A stretch of 64,000 nucleotides of DNA, from NCBI RefSeq assembly GCF_000473045.1, contig NZ_AXAY01000008.1, positions 186,001 through 250,000 of the forward strand, in the 5' to 3' direction. Positions 47,838 to 58,151 of this stretch are shown one piece after another (within the stretch, counting starts at the first letter, position 1; every line of letters begins with the position of its first letter). Below the pieces are notes generated by a model. That model had not been told where the DNA came from, did no database searches, and saw nothing but the letters and a program-made list of their open reading frames with translations. Position numbers and translations under genes: made by a program. The DNA is from Bradyrhizobium sp. WSM3983. GTDB taxonomy: Bacteria; Pseudomonadota; Alphaproteobacteria; Rhizobiales; Xanthobacteraceae.

Positions 47838-48251
47838 ATGTCGAAAGCGCCCAACCCTGTTGACAAATATGTCGGCAGTCGCGTGCGTATGCGCCGCATC
47901 ATGTTGGGCATGAGCCAGGAAAAGCTCGGTGAAGCTTTGGGCCTGACATTCCAGCAGATTCAGAAATACGAGAAAGGCACGAACCGGGTCGGTGCAAGCC
48001 GTATCCAGCAGATTGCCGAGATTCTCCAGGTGCCGGTGTCGTTCCTGTTTGAGGGTGGACCGAGCGGAGTAGCGGGGACGGACGGCTTCGCGGAAGGTGC
48101 ATCGCCCTCCTATGTCTCCGACTTCCTCGCGACATCGGAAGGGCTAGCGCTGACCAAGGCGTTCACCCGAATCACCGATTCGAAGCTGCGTCGTTCGATC
48201 GTCGATCTCGTCGAGCAGATCGCCGCCCGCGAAGGCCCGGACAAGCGCTGA
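47838..48251 (+). CDS. Helix-turn-helix (XRE/Cro-type) transcriptional regulator
   Basis: The 137-residue product has an XRE helix-turn-helix at about residues 12-65 (VRMRRIMLGMSQEKLGEALG and TFQQIQKYEKGTNRVGASRI). It continues with a C-terminal segment YVSDFLATSEGLALTKAFTR that is widely conserved in rhizobial regulators of this type (PraR/SMc-type). GGAGGGCTGAGGAA precedes the ATG. It has its own promoter space of 232 bases. Regulators of this kind are linked to biofilm, exopolysaccharide and quorum sensing in rhizobia, by family knowledge only. Confidence 0.92.
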   Translation: MSKAPNPVDKYVGSRVRMRRIMLGMSQEKLGEALGLTFQQIQKYEKGTNRVGASRIQQIAEILQVPVSFLFEGGPSGVAGTDGFAEGASPSYVSDFLATSEGLALTKAFTRITDSKLRRSIVDLVEQIAAREGPDKR

Positions 48252-48366
48252 CGCGCGCCTTCATTCCGATTTGAGACTGCGCCAAATCTGGCCTATGTCG
48301 TCATTTGCGGGGACGCCACACGCTGCCTCCGCCGAGATGATGCGATTCGAAGGCACAGATACGTTC

Positions 48367-49494
48367 ATGGCGAACTCCAATTCGTTCGATTCCCAAACTA
48401 TTCTCGCCGGTATCCGCCGCTGGGTCGAGATCGAGACGCCGACGGAAGTGCCCGAGCAGGTCAACAAGCTGACCTCGATGGTTGCCGACCATTATCGCGA
48501 TCTGCCCGTCACGCTCGAACGCGTCGCCGGTGTCGACGGCTGCGGCGATCATCTCGTGGTGCGTTCGACCTGGGGCCAGGACCGGCCCGGTATCTTGGTG
48601 CTCAGTCATCTCGATACCGTTCATCCCATGGGCTTCATCGCGCGCCTGCCGTTCAAGGTCGAAGGTGACAGCGCGTTCGGTCCCGGCATCTACGACATGA
48701 AGGGCGGTGCCTACATCGCCTATCACGCCTTTCGCGAGCTCTGCGCGGCACCCGAGCGCCCGCCGCTCGGCGTCACCCACATGTTCACCTCCGACGAGGA
48801 GATCGGCAGCCCGACCTCGCGCGCTCTCATCGAGAAGGAAGGGCGCAAGGCCAAATACGTGCTGGTGACGGAGCCGGCGCGCGACGGCGGCAAGATCGTC
48901 ACCGGGCGCAAGGGCGTCGGGCGCTTCCGGATCTTCATCAAGGGCGTGCCCGCGCATGCGGGCTCACGGCCCGAAGACGGCCGCAGCGCCGTGCGCGAGC
49001 TCGCCAACGTCATCCAGACGCTGGAAGGGATGAATGATCTGAAGCGCGGCGTCACCGTCAATGTCGGCGTGGTGCGCGGCGGCACGCGCCCCAACGTCAC
49101 GCCGGAAGAGGCCTATGCCGAAGTCGATCTGCGCGTGCCTGGTATCAACGATGCGGAAGAGTTCGTCGGCAAGATCCTCGGACTGACGTCAAAGACCGAC
49201 GGCGTGACCGTCACCGTCACCGGCGAGCTCAACCGTCCGCCCTATGAGAAGGGCAATGCGGGCGCCTCGCTGTACGAACATGCAAAGACGATTGCCGCGG
49301 AGATCGGTTTCGAGCTGATCGATACCCATACCGGTGGCGGCTCGGACGGCAATTTCACCGCGCCGCATACCGGCACGCTCGACGGGCTCGGCGTCGACGG
49401 CAAAGGCGCGCACACTCACTATGAGCAGCTCTACGTCTCCTCGCTCGAGCCGCGCGCGCGGCTGCTCTATCGCCTGTACCAGACGCTGCGATGA
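48367..49494 (+). CDS. M20 family metallopeptidase (glutamate carboxypeptidase-type)
   Basis: M20 enzymes use two zinc ions to cut amide bonds. The 375-residue product shows LVLSHLDTVHPMG with the first His and Asp, GIYDMKGGAYIAYHA with the bridging Asp, and TSDEEIGSPTSRALIE with the catalytic Glu. The dimerisation domain carries GVPAHAGSRPEDGRSAV. THTGGGSDGNFTA and GKGAHTHYEQLYVSS come late, as in carboxypeptidase G2. ATG 48367 is chosen over upstream in-frame codons from 48271, which are not conserved. The end overlaps trmB by ATGA. Substrate probably an N-acyl or glutamate-containing compound. Confidence 0.92.
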   Translation: MANSNSFDSQTILAGIRRWVEIETPTEVPEQVNKLTSMVADHYRDLPVTLERVAGVDGCGDHLVVRSTWGQDRPGILVLSHLDTVHPMGFIARLPFKVEGDSAFGPGIYDMKGGAYIAYHAFRELCAAPERPPLGVTHMFTSDEEIGSPTSRALIEKEGRKAKYVLVTEPARDGGKIVTGRKGVGRFRIFIKGVPAHAGSRPEDGRSAVRELANVIQTLEGMNDLKRGVTVNVGVVRGGTRPNVTPEEAYAEVDLRVPGINDAEEFVGKILGLTSKTDGVTVTVTGELNRPPYEKGNAGASLYEHAKTIAAEIGFELIDTHTGGGSDGNFTAPHTGTLDGLGVDGKGAHTHYEQLYVSSLEPRARLLYRLYQTLR

Positions 49495-50201
49495 GCGAAC
49501 GCAAAACAGATCCCGATCGCGCGGACGGCGAGCGCGCCTTCTTCGGACGGCGCAAGGGCCACAAGCTCAGGCAGCACCAGGCCGAGCTGGTCGATCATCT
49601 GCTGCCGCATCTTTCGCTCGACATCACCACGGAGAGGCCGGCGAACGCCGCAGAGATCTTCGATCCCGCGGCCGATGACGTGCGGCTCGAGATCGGCTTC
49701 GGCGGCGGCGAGCATCTCGCGGCGGAGGCGCAAAACTTCTCGACGACCGGCTTCATCGGCTGCGAGCCCTATGTCAACGGCATGGCCAAGGTCCTCGCAC
49801 AGATCGAGGCCGCCAACATCGCCAACATCCGCCTGTTCGCCGGCGATGCCGCCGAACTGCTGGCTTGGCTGCCGGACGCCTCGCTGTCACGGATCGACCT
49901 GATCCATCCCGACCCCTGGCCGAAACGGCGGCACTGGAAGCGACGCTTCGTTCAGGACAGGACGATCGCCGCGATGGCGCGCGTGCTGAAGCCAGGCGGC
50001 GAATTCCGCTTCGTCTGCGATATCGACGATTACTGCGCCTGGACGCTGTCGCATCTTTCGCGATCGCCGGATTTTCAGTGGCTTGCAGAATGCGCCGATG
50101 ATTTTCGTCAGCCGTGGGCCGGCTACACCATGACGCGCTATGGACGAAAAGCCGCGCGCGAGGGACGCAAGGCAGCGTACTTGCGATTTCGCAGACTCTA
50201 G
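49491..50201 (+). CDS. trmB: tRNA (guanine-N7)-methyltransferase
   Basis: TrmB makes m7G46 in tRNA. The 236-residue product has the SAM motif RLEIGFGGGEHLAAEA and the family motif LIHPDPWPKRRHWKRR, then RVLKPGGEFRFVCD. The N-terminal 40 residues are basic (GRRKGHKLRQHQAELVDHLL), typical of RNA binding. It starts in an ATGA overlap with the M20 peptidase gene. After it comes the family C repeat and a convergent DUF2336 gene. In many alphaproteobacteria trmB sits close to the rimP operon, as here. Confidence 0.95.
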   Translation: MSERKTDPDRADGERAFFGRRKGHKLRQHQAELVDHLLPHLSLDITTERPANAAEIFDPAADDVRLEIGFGGGEHLAAEAQNFSTTGFIGCEPYVNGMAKVLAQIEAANIANIRLFAGDAAELLAWLPDASLSRIDLIHPDPWPKRRHWKRRFVQDRTIAAMARVLKPGGEFRFVCDIDDYCAWTLSHLSRSPDFQWLAECADDFRQPWAGYTMTRYGRKAAREGRKAAYLRFRRL

Positions 50202-50209
50202 ATTTCTTT

Positions 50210-50259
50210 GAGCATGATCTTTCCGGAAAACCGCTACACACTTTTCCGGATCATGCTCT
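50210..50259. repeat. 50-bp dispersed inverted repeat (family C), copy 3
   Basis: GAGCATGATCTTTCCGGAAA to TTTTCCGGATCATGCTCT, almost identical to copy 1. It separates the convergent trmB and DUF2336 genes and its right end supplies the TAG stop of the latter (50258-50260). Confidence 0.85.
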
Positions 50260-51340
50260 AGATCGTCTGCCGGTTGCGCCAGAAATTCACGACGCGCTCG
50301 GCGGTCGTCGGCATCAGGCGCGTGAAGTTCACACGCGCCTGCTCAAGATCGGCGTCGGCCGGTGTGCGATTCGGGCCATACCACGTAAGGATCAGCGCAC
50401 GCACCGTGGGCCAGCCCAGGTTCAGCAACCGTCCCAGGATCAGAATCGGATCGTAGCGGTCGCCCGCGATCAGGCGGTCGAGGATCGTCAGCCTGACGCC
50501 GGCCATCGCCGAGAGCGTGGCGACCGATTCCTCGTATTTATGCGCCTTGGCAAAACCGAGCAGCGCGCTCTCGCCGAGATGGCCGCCGTGATGCAGGCCA
50601 AGCACCGTGCGTTGCGCGGCCGAGAAATCGCGCCGCGGGCCAGGCGGCAGCGCGGCTTCCTCGATCGAAGCCATGGCGCGCTTGATCTCGACCTGACGCA
50701 CCGGATTGACGACGCTGGAGAGGCGACGGCGAATGACATCGAGCGTGCCGTCCAAGAGTTCTTTGAGGTGCTCGCCGGAGAGGTCCTCGCGCTGGCCGAT
50801 CTTGAGCGTCAGCATGCCATCCTGGCTCGCGCGCTTGATCAGCTCCGAATAGCCACCGGCTGAGAAGATCGCACCGGCATTGCCGGCGGCACGACGCACC
50901 ACGTCACGATCGCCGCGCTCGACCAGCACGTCGGTGATTTCAGTCGACAAGGTCGGCCGTTCCGTCATCGCCAGCAGATGGCCCTGGCCCTTCAGCCGGG
51001 CGATCTCGACGAGCGCGGCTTCGTCGAGCACCGGCGAGCGACGCAGCACCGGGCCCGCCACCAGGATTTCGTTTTCGCGGGCGAGCTGGCCCACCAGATG
51101 CGGCGGTGCATTGTCCAGCCGCGAGAAGCGCTCGGCGAGATCGACGCGCGAGGCAAGCTCCGCATGCGGGACGAGATCGATCAGGAGATTGTCGAAGAGA
51201 TCGATAAGTTCGGGACGAAGCTTTGAGGCGTCCTGAAAGAACAGCGCGGCAATGGCGCTCGCGATCTCGCCACGACGCTTCGGATCGCCGCGTCTGACGA
51301 TATCGTCCAATCCTGGAATAAGCGACGTGGCAACGTTCAT
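50258..51340 (-). CDS. DUF2336 domain protein, 360 aa
   Basis: DUF2336 proteins are alphaproteobacterial, all-helical proteins of unknown role. The 360-residue product is soluble and helix-rich, with repeats that resemble HEAT-like units: RRGEIASAIAALFFQDASKL, PVLDEAALVEIARLKGQGHL, and VVRRAAGNAGAIFSAGGYSEL. The end shows RLTILDRLIAGDRYDPILIL and TPADADLEQARVNFTRLMP. I chose ATG 51340; the frame is open upstream to 51400. It stands alone on its strand and reads into the family C repeat. No catalytic motif is visible. Confidence 0.8.
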   Translation of the reverse strand: MNVATSLIPGLDDIVRRGDPKRRGEIASAIAALFFQDASKLRPELIDLFDNLLIDLVPHAELASRVDLAERFSRLDNAPPHLVGQLARENEILVAGPVLRRSPVLDEAALVEIARLKGQGHLLAMTERPTLSTEITDVLVERGDRDVVRRAAGNAGAIFSAGGYSELIKRASQDGMLTLKIGQREDLSGEHLKELLDGTLDVIRRRLSSVVNPVRQVEIKRAMASIEEAALPPGPRRDFSAAQRTVLGLHHGGHLGESALLGFAKAHKYEESVATLSAMAGVRLTILDRLIAGDRYDPILILGRLLNLGWPTVRALILTWYGPNRTPADADLEQARVNFTRLMPTTAERVVNFWRNRQTI

Positions 51341-51426
51341 GAAACGCAACTCGAAATCTGGCACGCCGTGGGCGCGCCATAGGCTCAAGCCGCCCCACAA
51401 TCTTGAAATTTAGGGCTGCTTCGTGA

Positions 51427-51654
<228 letters not shown>

Positions 51655-51708
51655 TGACGTTTTAACCAAGCCTTAACCATCGAGACTATCGAGCGCCTTG
51701 ACCCTGAT

Positions 51709-52467
51709 ATGACCGAACCGAACACTGGTTCCACCGATGCCGAATTGCTGGCCGAACCGAGGCTCGTGGTCGAGCCGGGCGCGGCGGCGCGGGTGTCTGC
51801 GGTCGCAGCTCCGGTGCTCGAGGGTATGGGTTACCGCCTGGTGCGGATCCGCATCTCTGGCGAAGCCGGCTGCACCGTGCAGATCATGGCCGAACGGCCG
51901 GACGGCTCGATGCAGCTTGAAGATTGCGAGGCGATCTCGCGGGCGCTGTCGCCCGTGCTCGACGTCGCCGACCCCATTGATCGCGCCTATCGGCTGGAAA
52001 TCTCCTCACCCGGGATCGACCGGCCGCTGGTGCGGCGGTCCGATTTCGAGCGGTATACGGGTCATCTCGTCAAGATCGACATGGCCGTCGCCCATGAAGG
52101 GCGCAAGCGGTTCCGCGGCATGCTCGGTGCCGTCGAAGGTGACCGCGTTCATCTGCACCGCGATGACACTAAGGCTGGCGAAGCTGCCGACGTTCTTCTG
52201 ACGATGGAAGATATCGGCGAGGCACGACTGGTGCTGACCGATGAGCTGATCGCGGAATCCATGCGCCGCGGCAAGGCCGAGGAGCGCCAGATGCGCCGCG
52301 ATCTCGGCATCGAGCCGCCGCAGGCGCCGCACGCCGAGATCAGCGCGAAAACCACCAAGAACACCAAGCCGCAAAAAAAGAAGCCGGCACCGACCAATAC
52401 CAAGAAACATCGCCTTGCCGCCGAACGCGCGCGACGCGGCGAGATCGAGCCTGACGAAGGAGACTAG
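51709..52467 (+). CDS. rimP: Ribosome maturation factor RimP
   Basis: RimP helps assemble the 30S subunit. Residues 25-175 hold the two RimP domains: [20 protein letters not shown], the family hallmark [14 protein letters not shown], and the C-terminal SH3-like barrel ([13 protein letters not shown]). After about residue 180 comes a Lys/Arg-rich tail ([17 protein letters not shown]) absent from E. coli RimP (about 150 residues) but common in Bradyrhizobium-type RimP. It is first in the operon with nusA starting two bases after its stop. Confidence 0.95.
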   Translation: MTEPNTGSTDAELLAEPRLVVEPGAAARVSAVAAPVLEGMGYRLVRIRISGEAGCTVQIMAERPDGSMQLEDCEAISRALSPVLDVADPIDRAYRLEISSPGIDRPLVRRSDFERYTGHLVKIDMAVAHEGRKRFRGMLGAVEGDRVHLHRDDTKAGEAADVLLTMEDIGEARLVLTDELIAESMRRGKAEERQMRRDLGIEPPQAPHAEISAKTTKNTKPQKKKPAPTNTKKHRLAAERARRGEIEPDEGD

Positions 52468-52469
52468 CC

Positions 52470-54080
52470 ATGGCAGTCAGCGCCAATCGACTTGAATTGC
52501 TCCAGATCGCCGACGCCGTCGCCCGCGAGAAATCGATCGACCGCGGCATCGTCATCGCGGCGATGGAAGATGCCATCGCCAAGGCGGCACGGGCCCGTTA
52601 CGGCAGCGAGACTGACGTTCACGCCGAGATCGACCCGAAGAAGGGCGAGCTGCGGCTGTCGCGCCACATGCTGGTGGTCGACAAGGTCGAGAACCACTCC
52701 AATCAGATCTCGCTGGTCGACGCGCAGCGCGCCAATCCCGGCGCCCAGGTCGGCGACACCATCGCAGACACCCTGCCGCCGCTCGAATACGGCCGCATCG
52801 CCGCGCAGTCGGCCAAGCAGGTGATCGTGCAGAAGGTGCGCGAGGCCGAGCGCGACCGGCAATATCAGGAATTCAAGGACCGCATCGGCGACATCGTCAA
52901 CGGCGTCGTCAAGCGCGTCGAATATGGCAGCGTGATCGTCGATCTCGGCCGCGGTGAAGCCATCATCCGCCGCGACGAGATGCTGCCGCGCGAAGTGTTC
53001 CGCAATGGCGATCGCGTCCGCGCCTACATCTTCGACGTCCGCCGCGAGACCCGCGGTCCGCAGATCTTCCTCTCCCGCACCCATCCGCAGTTCATGGCAA
53101 AACTGTTCGCGCAGGAAGTGCCGGAAATCTATGACGGCATCGTCGAGATCAAGGCGGTGGCCCGCGATCCGGGCTCGCGTGCGAAAATCGGCGTGATTTC
53201 CCGCGATTCCTCGGTTGATCCGGTCGGCGCCTGCGTCGGTATGCGCGGCTCGCGCGTGCAAGCCGTGGTGAACGAATTGCAGGGCGAGAAGATCGACATC
53301 ATTCCCTGGTCGCCCGACATCGCGACCTTCGTGGTCAACGCGCTGGCGCCGGCTGAAGTCTCCAAGGTCGTGATCGACGAAGACCGCGAGCGCATCGAGG
53401 TCGTGGTGCCTGACACCAACAACCAGCTTTCGCTGGCGATCGGCCGCCGCGGCCAGAACGTTCGCCTCGCCTCTCAGCTCACCGGTTGGGACATCGACAT
53501 CCTGACCGAGCAGGAGGAATCGGAACGCCGCCAGGCCGACTTCGAGAACTCCACCCGCGTCTTCATGGAATCGCTCAATGTCGATGAAGTCGTCGGTCAG
53601 CTGCTGGCGTCCGAAGGCTTCACCTCGGTCGAGGAGCTCGCGATGGTGGATCTCAAGGAACTCGCCGGCATCGAGGGTTTTGACGAGGAGACCGCGCAGG
53701 AGCTCCAGAACCGTGCCCGCGAATATCTCGATCAGCAGGAAGCCGAGATCGAGGCCCGGCGCAAGGAACTCGGCGTCGAGGACGCGGTGAAGGACGTGCC
53801 CGGCGTCACCTCGAAGATGCTGGTGAAGTTCGGCGAGAACGACATCAAGTCGGTCGAAGACCTCGCCGGCTGCGCCACCGACGATCTGGTCGGCTGGACC
53901 GAGCGCAAGGAAGGCGGCGAGCAGACCAAATTCGCCGGCGCGCTCGAGGGCCTCGGCGTCTCCCGCGACGACGCGGAAGCCATGATCATGCAGGCCCGCG
54001 TCAAGGCCGGCTGGATCACCGAGGCTGACCTCGCCAAGCCGACCGAAGAGGCTGACGCGACCGAAGATCAGCCGGCTTAA
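52470..54080 (+). CDS. nusA: Transcription termination/antitermination factor NusA
   Basis: NusA binds RNA polymerase and RNA, and affects pausing, termination and antitermination. The 536-residue product has the N-terminal domain ([20 protein letters not shown]), an S1 domain ([20 protein letters not shown]), the two KH domains ([19 protein letters not shown] and [20 protein letters not shown]), and two C-terminal acidic repeats (around [20 protein letters not shown] and [20 protein letters not shown]). E. coli NusA likewise has AR1 and AR2. It is the second gene of the operon. Confidence 0.97.
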   Translation: MAVSANRLELLQIADAVAREKSIDRGIVIAAMEDAIAKAARARYGSETDVHAEIDPKKGELRLSRHMLVVDKVENHSNQISLVDAQRANPGAQVGDTIADTLPPLEYGRIAAQSAKQVIVQKVREAERDRQYQEFKDRIGDIVNGVVKRVEYGSVIVDLGRGEAIIRRDEMLPREVFRNGDRVRAYIFDVRRETRGPQIFLSRTHPQFMAKLFAQEVPEIYDGIVEIKAVARDPGSRAKIGVISRDSSVDPVGACVGMRGSRVQAVVNELQGEKIDIIPWSPDIATFVVNALAPAEVSKVVIDEDRERIEVVVPDTNNQLSLAIGRRGQNVRLASQLTGWDIDILTEQEESERRQADFENSTRVFMESLNVDEVVGQLLASEGFTSVEELAMVDLKELAGIEGFDEETAQELQNRAREYLDQQEAEIEARRKELGVEDAVKDVPGVTSKMLVKFGENDIKSVEDLAGCATDDLVGWTERKEGGEQTKFAGALEGLGVSRDDAEAMIMQARVKAGWITEADLAKPTEEADATEDQPA

Positions 54081-54103
54081 GGGCGAAGGAGGATGTCGCC
54101 CGG

Positions 54104-54787
54104 ATGCTTGCCAGCACTGACAACGAACTCGACCATGGACCGCGGACCGAAAGGTCCGCGACCATGCGTATGTGCGCTGTCAGCCGCGAGGTCCGGCCGA
54201 TCGACGAGCTGATCCGCTTCGTCGTATCGCCCCGGGGCGACATAGTTCCCGATCTCAAACGCAAGCTGCCTGGACGGGGCATGTGGGTCACGGCATCGCG
54301 ACAGGTGGTTGCGGAAGCCGTCCGCCGTCACCAATTTACCAAAGGCTTCAAGCGCGATCTGCGCATTCCCCAGACGCTTCCCGCTGACATCGAGGCGCTC
54401 CTGGTTCGGAGCGTGACCGAAGCCCTTGGGATTGCCGCCAAGGCGGGCCAGATCGTTGCCGGTTTCGGCAAGGTCGAAAGCGCCCTGCGGGAAGGCACGG
54501 TCGAGGTCCTGATCCACGCCAGCGACGGGGCCGCGGACGGAATCCGCAAATTGGACATGCTGGCACGTCAAAATGCCGGAAATCGCGGTACCAAGCCGCA
54601 GATTCCCGTCGTTACGGCCCTGAAATCGATAGAATTGGATTTGGCACTTACCCGGTCAAATGTGATACATGCTGCCCTGCTCGCGGGCCCGGCGAGCAAG
54701 TCATTCCTGTCACGTAGCCAGATGCTGGTCCGATACCGGATGGCGGACGCTGACAAGACTGCCGAAAAACCCGGCCAGGATTTCTGA
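54104..54787 (+). CDS. YlxR-type RNA-binding protein (DUF448) fused to an L7Ae-like domain
   Basis: YlxR proteins lie between nusA and infB and bind RNA. The 227-residue product has the YlxR domain from about 20 to 105: RMCAVSREVRPIDELIRFV with the conserved Cys-Val-x-Arg, PGRGMWVTASR and FTKGFKRDL. The rest, from about 105 to 205, looks like an L7Ae/YlxQ fold (RSVTEALGIAAKAGQIVAGF and VEVLIHASDGAADG). The join of YlxR and YlxQ in one chain is common in alphaproteobacteria. ATG 54104 follows GGAGG by 11 bases. Confidence 0.9.
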   Translation: MLASTDNELDHGPRTERSATMRMCAVSREVRPIDELIRFVVSPRGDIVPDLKRKLPGRGMWVTASRQVVAEAVRRHQFTKGFKRDLRIPQTLPADIEALLVRSVTEALGIAAKAGQIVAGFGKVESALREGTVEVLIHASDGAADGIRKLDMLARQNAGNRGTKPQIPVVTALKSIELDLALTRSNVIHAALLAGPASKSFLSRSQMLVRYRMADADKTAEKPGQDF

Positions 54788-54857
54788 GAGACAACGACGA
54801 CCCGATAGGACGGTGCGGCAACGCACAACACTGATAAATCAGGATTAGGACTGCTGA

Positions 54858-57563
54858 ATGGTTGATACCAAGACCCCTGACGACAAGAAGCTGAGCGTTC
54901 CGAGCAAGACGCTATCGCTCAAGCCGCGCGTCGAAACGGGCACTGTTCGCCAGAGCTTCAGCCATGGCCGCAGCAAGCAGGTCGTGGTCGAGAAGCGCGG
55001 CAAGCGCCGCATCGACGGCAGCCCTGAGCCGCAGGCTCCCACGGTTGTTGCCAAGCCGGCACCGGCCGCGCCTGCCCCTGCCCCATCACGCCCGGCACCG
55101 CCGCGCAACGCCGGCTCCGGCGTTGTGCTGCGCACGCTGACCGAGGACGAACGTTCTGCCCGCGCCAGCGCTCTGGCCGATGCCAAGGTGCGCGAAGTCG
55201 AAGAGCGCCGCGTGGCCGAGGACGAGGCCCAGCGCCGCGCCGTCCGCGAGGCTGCCGAACGCGCCGAGCGCGAAGCCGCCGAGTCTCGCCGCAAGGCCGA
55301 GGAAGAGCGCCACCGTCACGAGGACGAAGCCAAGCGCAAGGCCGAGACCGAGGCCAAGAAGCGTTTTGGCGAAGGCGAGCAGCCGGCATCGGCCGCGCGC
55401 CCTGCGACGGCGGCCCCGGCCGCCGCTGCGCCGAGGCCCGGAGCGCCCGCGGCGCGGCCGGGAACCTCCACGACCGCACGCCCCGGAACAACGACGGCGC
55501 GGCCCGGAACAACGACCGCGAGGCCGGCTGGTGGCCCGGTGGGCCGCGCGCCCGCCGTCGCAGCCGGACCGGACGAGGACGATGGTCCGCGCCAGATCCG
55601 TCGCGGCCCCGGCGGCGCCGCACGGCCTGTGGTAGCCCCCAAGCCTACCCACAAGCCCGGCCCGCAGAAGGAGCGCGGCCGCCTGACGGTTGTGACCGCG
55701 CTCAATGCCGACGAGGTCCGCGAGCGCTCGATCGCCTCGTTCCGCCGCCGCACCCAGCGCCTGAAGGGCCATGCCGCGAATGAGCCGAAGGAAAAGCTCA
55801 TCCGCGAGGTGATCATTCCTGAAGCGATCACCATCCAGGAACTCGCCAACCGCATGGCCGAGCGCGCCGTCGACGTCATCCGCATGCTGATGAAGCAGGG
55901 CGCGATGCACAAGATCACCGACGTGATCGACGCCGACACCGCACAGCTGATCGCCGAAGAGCTCGGCCACACTGTCAAGCGCGTCGCGGCGTCGGACGTC
56001 GAAGAGGGTCTGTTCGACCAGGTCGACGATTCCACCGACATCGAGACGCGTTCGCCTGTCGTGACCGTGATGGGCCACGTCGACCACGGCAAGACCTCGC
56101 TGCTCGACGCGCTCCGTCATGCCAATGTTGTCTCCGGTGAAGCCGGCGGCATCACCCAGCATATCGGCGCCTATCAGGTGGTGTCGCCCGAGAGCGGCAA
56201 GACGATCACCTTCATCGACACGCCCGGCCACGCCGCGTTCACCGCGATGCGCGCCCGCGGCGCCAAGGTCACCGACATCGTCGTTCTGGTGGTCGCGGCC
56301 GATGACGGCGTGATGCCGCAGACGATCGAAGCCATCAACCACGCCAAGGCGGCACGGGTGCCGATCATTGTTGCCATCAACAAGATCGACAAGCCCGATG
56401 CCAAGCCCGAGCGCGTGCGCACCGAGCTGCTCCAGCACGAGGTGCAGGTGGAATCCTTCGGCGGCGACGTCGTCGACGTCGAAGTGTCCGCCAAGAACAA
56501 GACCAACCTCGACAAGCTGCTCGAGATGATCGCGCTGCAGGCCGAAATCCTCGACCTGAAGACCAATTCGGAGCGTCCGGCCGAAGGCACCGTGATCGAA
56601 GCCAAGCTCGATCGCGGCCGCGGTCCGGTCGCGACCGTGCTGGTCCAGCGCGGCACGCTCCGTGTCGGCGACATCATCGTCGCCGGCGCCGAGATGGGCC
56701 GCGTCCGCGCGCTGATCTCGGATCAGGGCGAGACGGTTCAGGAAGCCGGTCCCTCGGTGCCGGTCGAGGTGCTCGGCTTCAACGGTCCGCCGGAAGCCGG
56801 CGATCGTCTGGCCGTCGTCGAGAACGAAGCCCGCGCCCGCCAGGTCACGAGCTACCGCGCGCACCAGAAGCGCGAGAACGCGGCGGCCTCGATCTCCGGC
56901 ATGCGCGGCTCGCTCGAGCAGATGATGTCGCAGTTGAAGACGGCGGGCCGCAAGGAATTCCCGCTGATCATCAAGGCCGACGTGCAGGGCTCGCTGGAAG
57001 CGATCCTCGGCTCGCTGGAGAAACTCGGCACCGACGAGGTCGCCGCGCGTATCCTGCATGCCGGTGTCGGCGGCATCTCGGAATCGGACGTGACGCTCGC
57101 GGAAGGTTTTAATGCCGCGATCATCGGCTTCTCGGTTCGTGCCAACAAGGAGGCGGCTGCGGCCGCCAAGCGCAACGGCATCGAGATCCGCTACTACAAC
57201 ATCATCTACGATCTCGTGGACGACGTGAAGAAGGCCATGAGCGGCCTGCTCGCGCCGACCTTGCGCGAAACCATGCTGGGCAATGCCTCGATCCTGGAGA
57301 TCTTCAACATCTCCAAGGTCGGCAAGGTTGCCGGCTGCCGCGTCACCGACGGCACCGTGGAACGCGGCGCCAATGTGCGCCTGATCCGCGACAACGTCGT
57401 CGTGCACGAAGGCAAGCTGTCGACGCTGAAGCGCTTCAAGGACGAAGTGAAGGAAGTCCAGTCCGGTCAGGAATGCGGCATGGCCTTCGAGAACTACCAC
57501 GACATGCGCGCAGGCGATGTCATCGAGTGTTATCGCGTAGAGACGATCCAGCGCTCCCTGTAA
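54858..57563 (+). CDS. infB: Translation initiation factor IF-2
   Basis: IF-2 brings initiator tRNA to the ribosome using GTP. The 901-residue product has an N-terminal low-complexity region of about 300 residues, rich in Ala, Arg, Glu and Pro. It includes a coiled stretch ([20 protein letters not shown]) and tandem ARPGTTT repeats near residue 200. The IF2-N domain follows ([20 protein letters not shown]). The G domain begins with GHVDHGKTS at 406, with DTPGHAAFT at about 454 and NKIDKPDA near 508. Then come the beta-barrel domains II and IV. The start codon follows AGGACTGCTGA. Confidence 0.97.
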   Translation: MVDTKTPDDKKLSVPSKTLSLKPRVETGTVRQSFSHGRSKQVVVEKRGKRRIDGSPEPQAPTVVAKPAPAAPAPAPSRPAPPRNAGSGVVLRTLTEDERSARASALADAKVREVEERRVAEDEAQRRAVREAAERAEREAAESRRKAEEERHRHEDEAKRKAETEAKKRFGEGEQPASAARPATAAPAAAAPRPGAPAARPGTSTTARPGTTTARPGTTTARPAGGPVGRAPAVAAGPDEDDGPRQIRRGPGGAARPVVAPKPTHKPGPQKERGRLTVVTALNADEVRERSIASFRRRTQRLKGHAANEPKEKLIREVIIPEAITIQELANRMAERAVDVIRMLMKQGAMHKITDVIDADTAQLIAEELGHTVKRVAASDVEEGLFDQVDDSTDIETRSPVVTVMGHVDHGKTSLLDALRHANVVSGEAGGITQHIGAYQVVSPESGKTITFIDTPGHAAFTAMRARGAKVTDIVVLVVAADDGVMPQTIEAINHAKAARVPIIVAINKIDKPDAKPERVRTELLQHEVQVESFGGDVVDVEVSAKNKTNLDKLLEMIALQAEILDLKTNSERPAEGTVIEAKLDRGRGPVATVLVQRGTLRVGDIIVAGAEMGRVRALISDQGETVQEAGPSVPVEVLGFNGPPEAGDRLAVVENEARARQVTSYRAHQKRENAAASISGMRGSLEQMMSQLKTAGRKEFPLIIKADVQGSLEAILGSLEKLGTDEVAARILHAGVGGISESDVTLAEGFNAAIIGFSVRANKEAAAAAKRNGIEIRYYNIIYDLVDDVKKAMSGLLAPTLRETMLGNASILEIFNISKVGKVAGCRVTDGTVERGANVRLIRDNVVVHEGKLSTLKRFKDEVKEVQSGQECGMAFENYHDMRAGDVIECYRVETIQRSL
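55452..55532 (+). repeat. 21-base tandem repeats inside infB (ARPGTTT units)
   Basis: Codons from 55452 encode ARPGTSTT, then [14 protein letters not shown] and ARPAGG. The two middle units differ by a few bases over 21 (GCACGCCCCGGAACAACGAC and GCGCGGCCCGGAACAACGAC). The array lies in the flexible N-terminal part of IF-2. Confidence 0.8.
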
Positions 57564-57617
57564 GTCCAAATCTTACCGAAGCGCCCGGATCTTTTTGAGC
57601 CGAAATTGCGGGAGTGC

Positions 57618-57642
57618 GATGGCCGGATTTTTTCCGGCCATC
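57618..57642. other. Perfect 9-bp hairpin between infB and rbfA
   Basis: GATGGCCGG and CCGGCCATC flank an ATTTTTT loop. It lies 55 bases after the infB stop and 78 before rbfA, with no T-run after it. It could mark RNA processing within the operon. Confidence 0.5.
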
Positions 57643-57719
57643 CACGCCTCATTCGTTGCAACAGGACAAATGACAACGCTCGTGTCCCAAACGCGGGCAC
57701 GTCGAGGTGATTTTCGATC

Positions 57720-58151
57720 ATGCCCCGCCATCATCAGAAAAAAAGTTCCGCGCCCGGCGGCTCGCAGCGTCAGCTGCGCGTCGGCGAGCAGGTTCGCCAC
57801 GCGATAGCCGAGATTCTGGCGCAAGGCAGCGTGCATGATGCGGACCTCGAAGGTCACATCATCACCGTGCCGGAGGTGCGGATGTCGCCCGACCTGAAGC
57901 TCGCGACAATCTACGTGATGCCGCTTGGTGGCCGTGACACCGAGCTCGTCATCGCTGCGCTCGATCGCAACAAGAAATTCCTGCGCGGCGAAGTCGCGCG
58001 GCGCGTTAACCTGAAATTTGCACCTGACCTTCGCTTCCGCGTCGACGAACGATTCGACGAAGCGGAACGGATCGAGAAGCTTTTGCGAACACCTGCGGTG
58101 CAGAAGGACCTGGAACAGGATCCGGATTCGGATCGGGAAGAAGAACAATGA
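57720..58151 (+). CDS. rbfA: Ribosome-binding factor A
   Basis: RbfA aids late 30S maturation and cold adaptation. The 143-residue product has the KH-type fold with [37 protein letters not shown] and [23 protein letters not shown], all typical. The start is preceded by a His/Lys/Ser-rich tail region ([18 protein letters not shown]). It overlaps truB by ATGA at 58148-58151. The order infB-rbfA-truB-rpsO-pnp is ancestral. Confidence 0.96.
   Translation: MPRHHQKKSSAPGGSQRQLRVGEQVRHAIAEILAQGSVHDADLEGHIITVPEVRMSPDLKLATIYVMPLGGRDTELVIAALDRNKKFLRGEVARRVNLKFAPDLRFRVDERFDEAERIEKLLRTPAVQKDLEQDPDSDREEEQ

Noticed and set aside
55086..57569. 827-codon minus-strand frame antisense to infB
   Set aside because: Mirror of the strong codon bias of infB. 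No domain found; composition is dominated by Asp, Leu, His and Gly.
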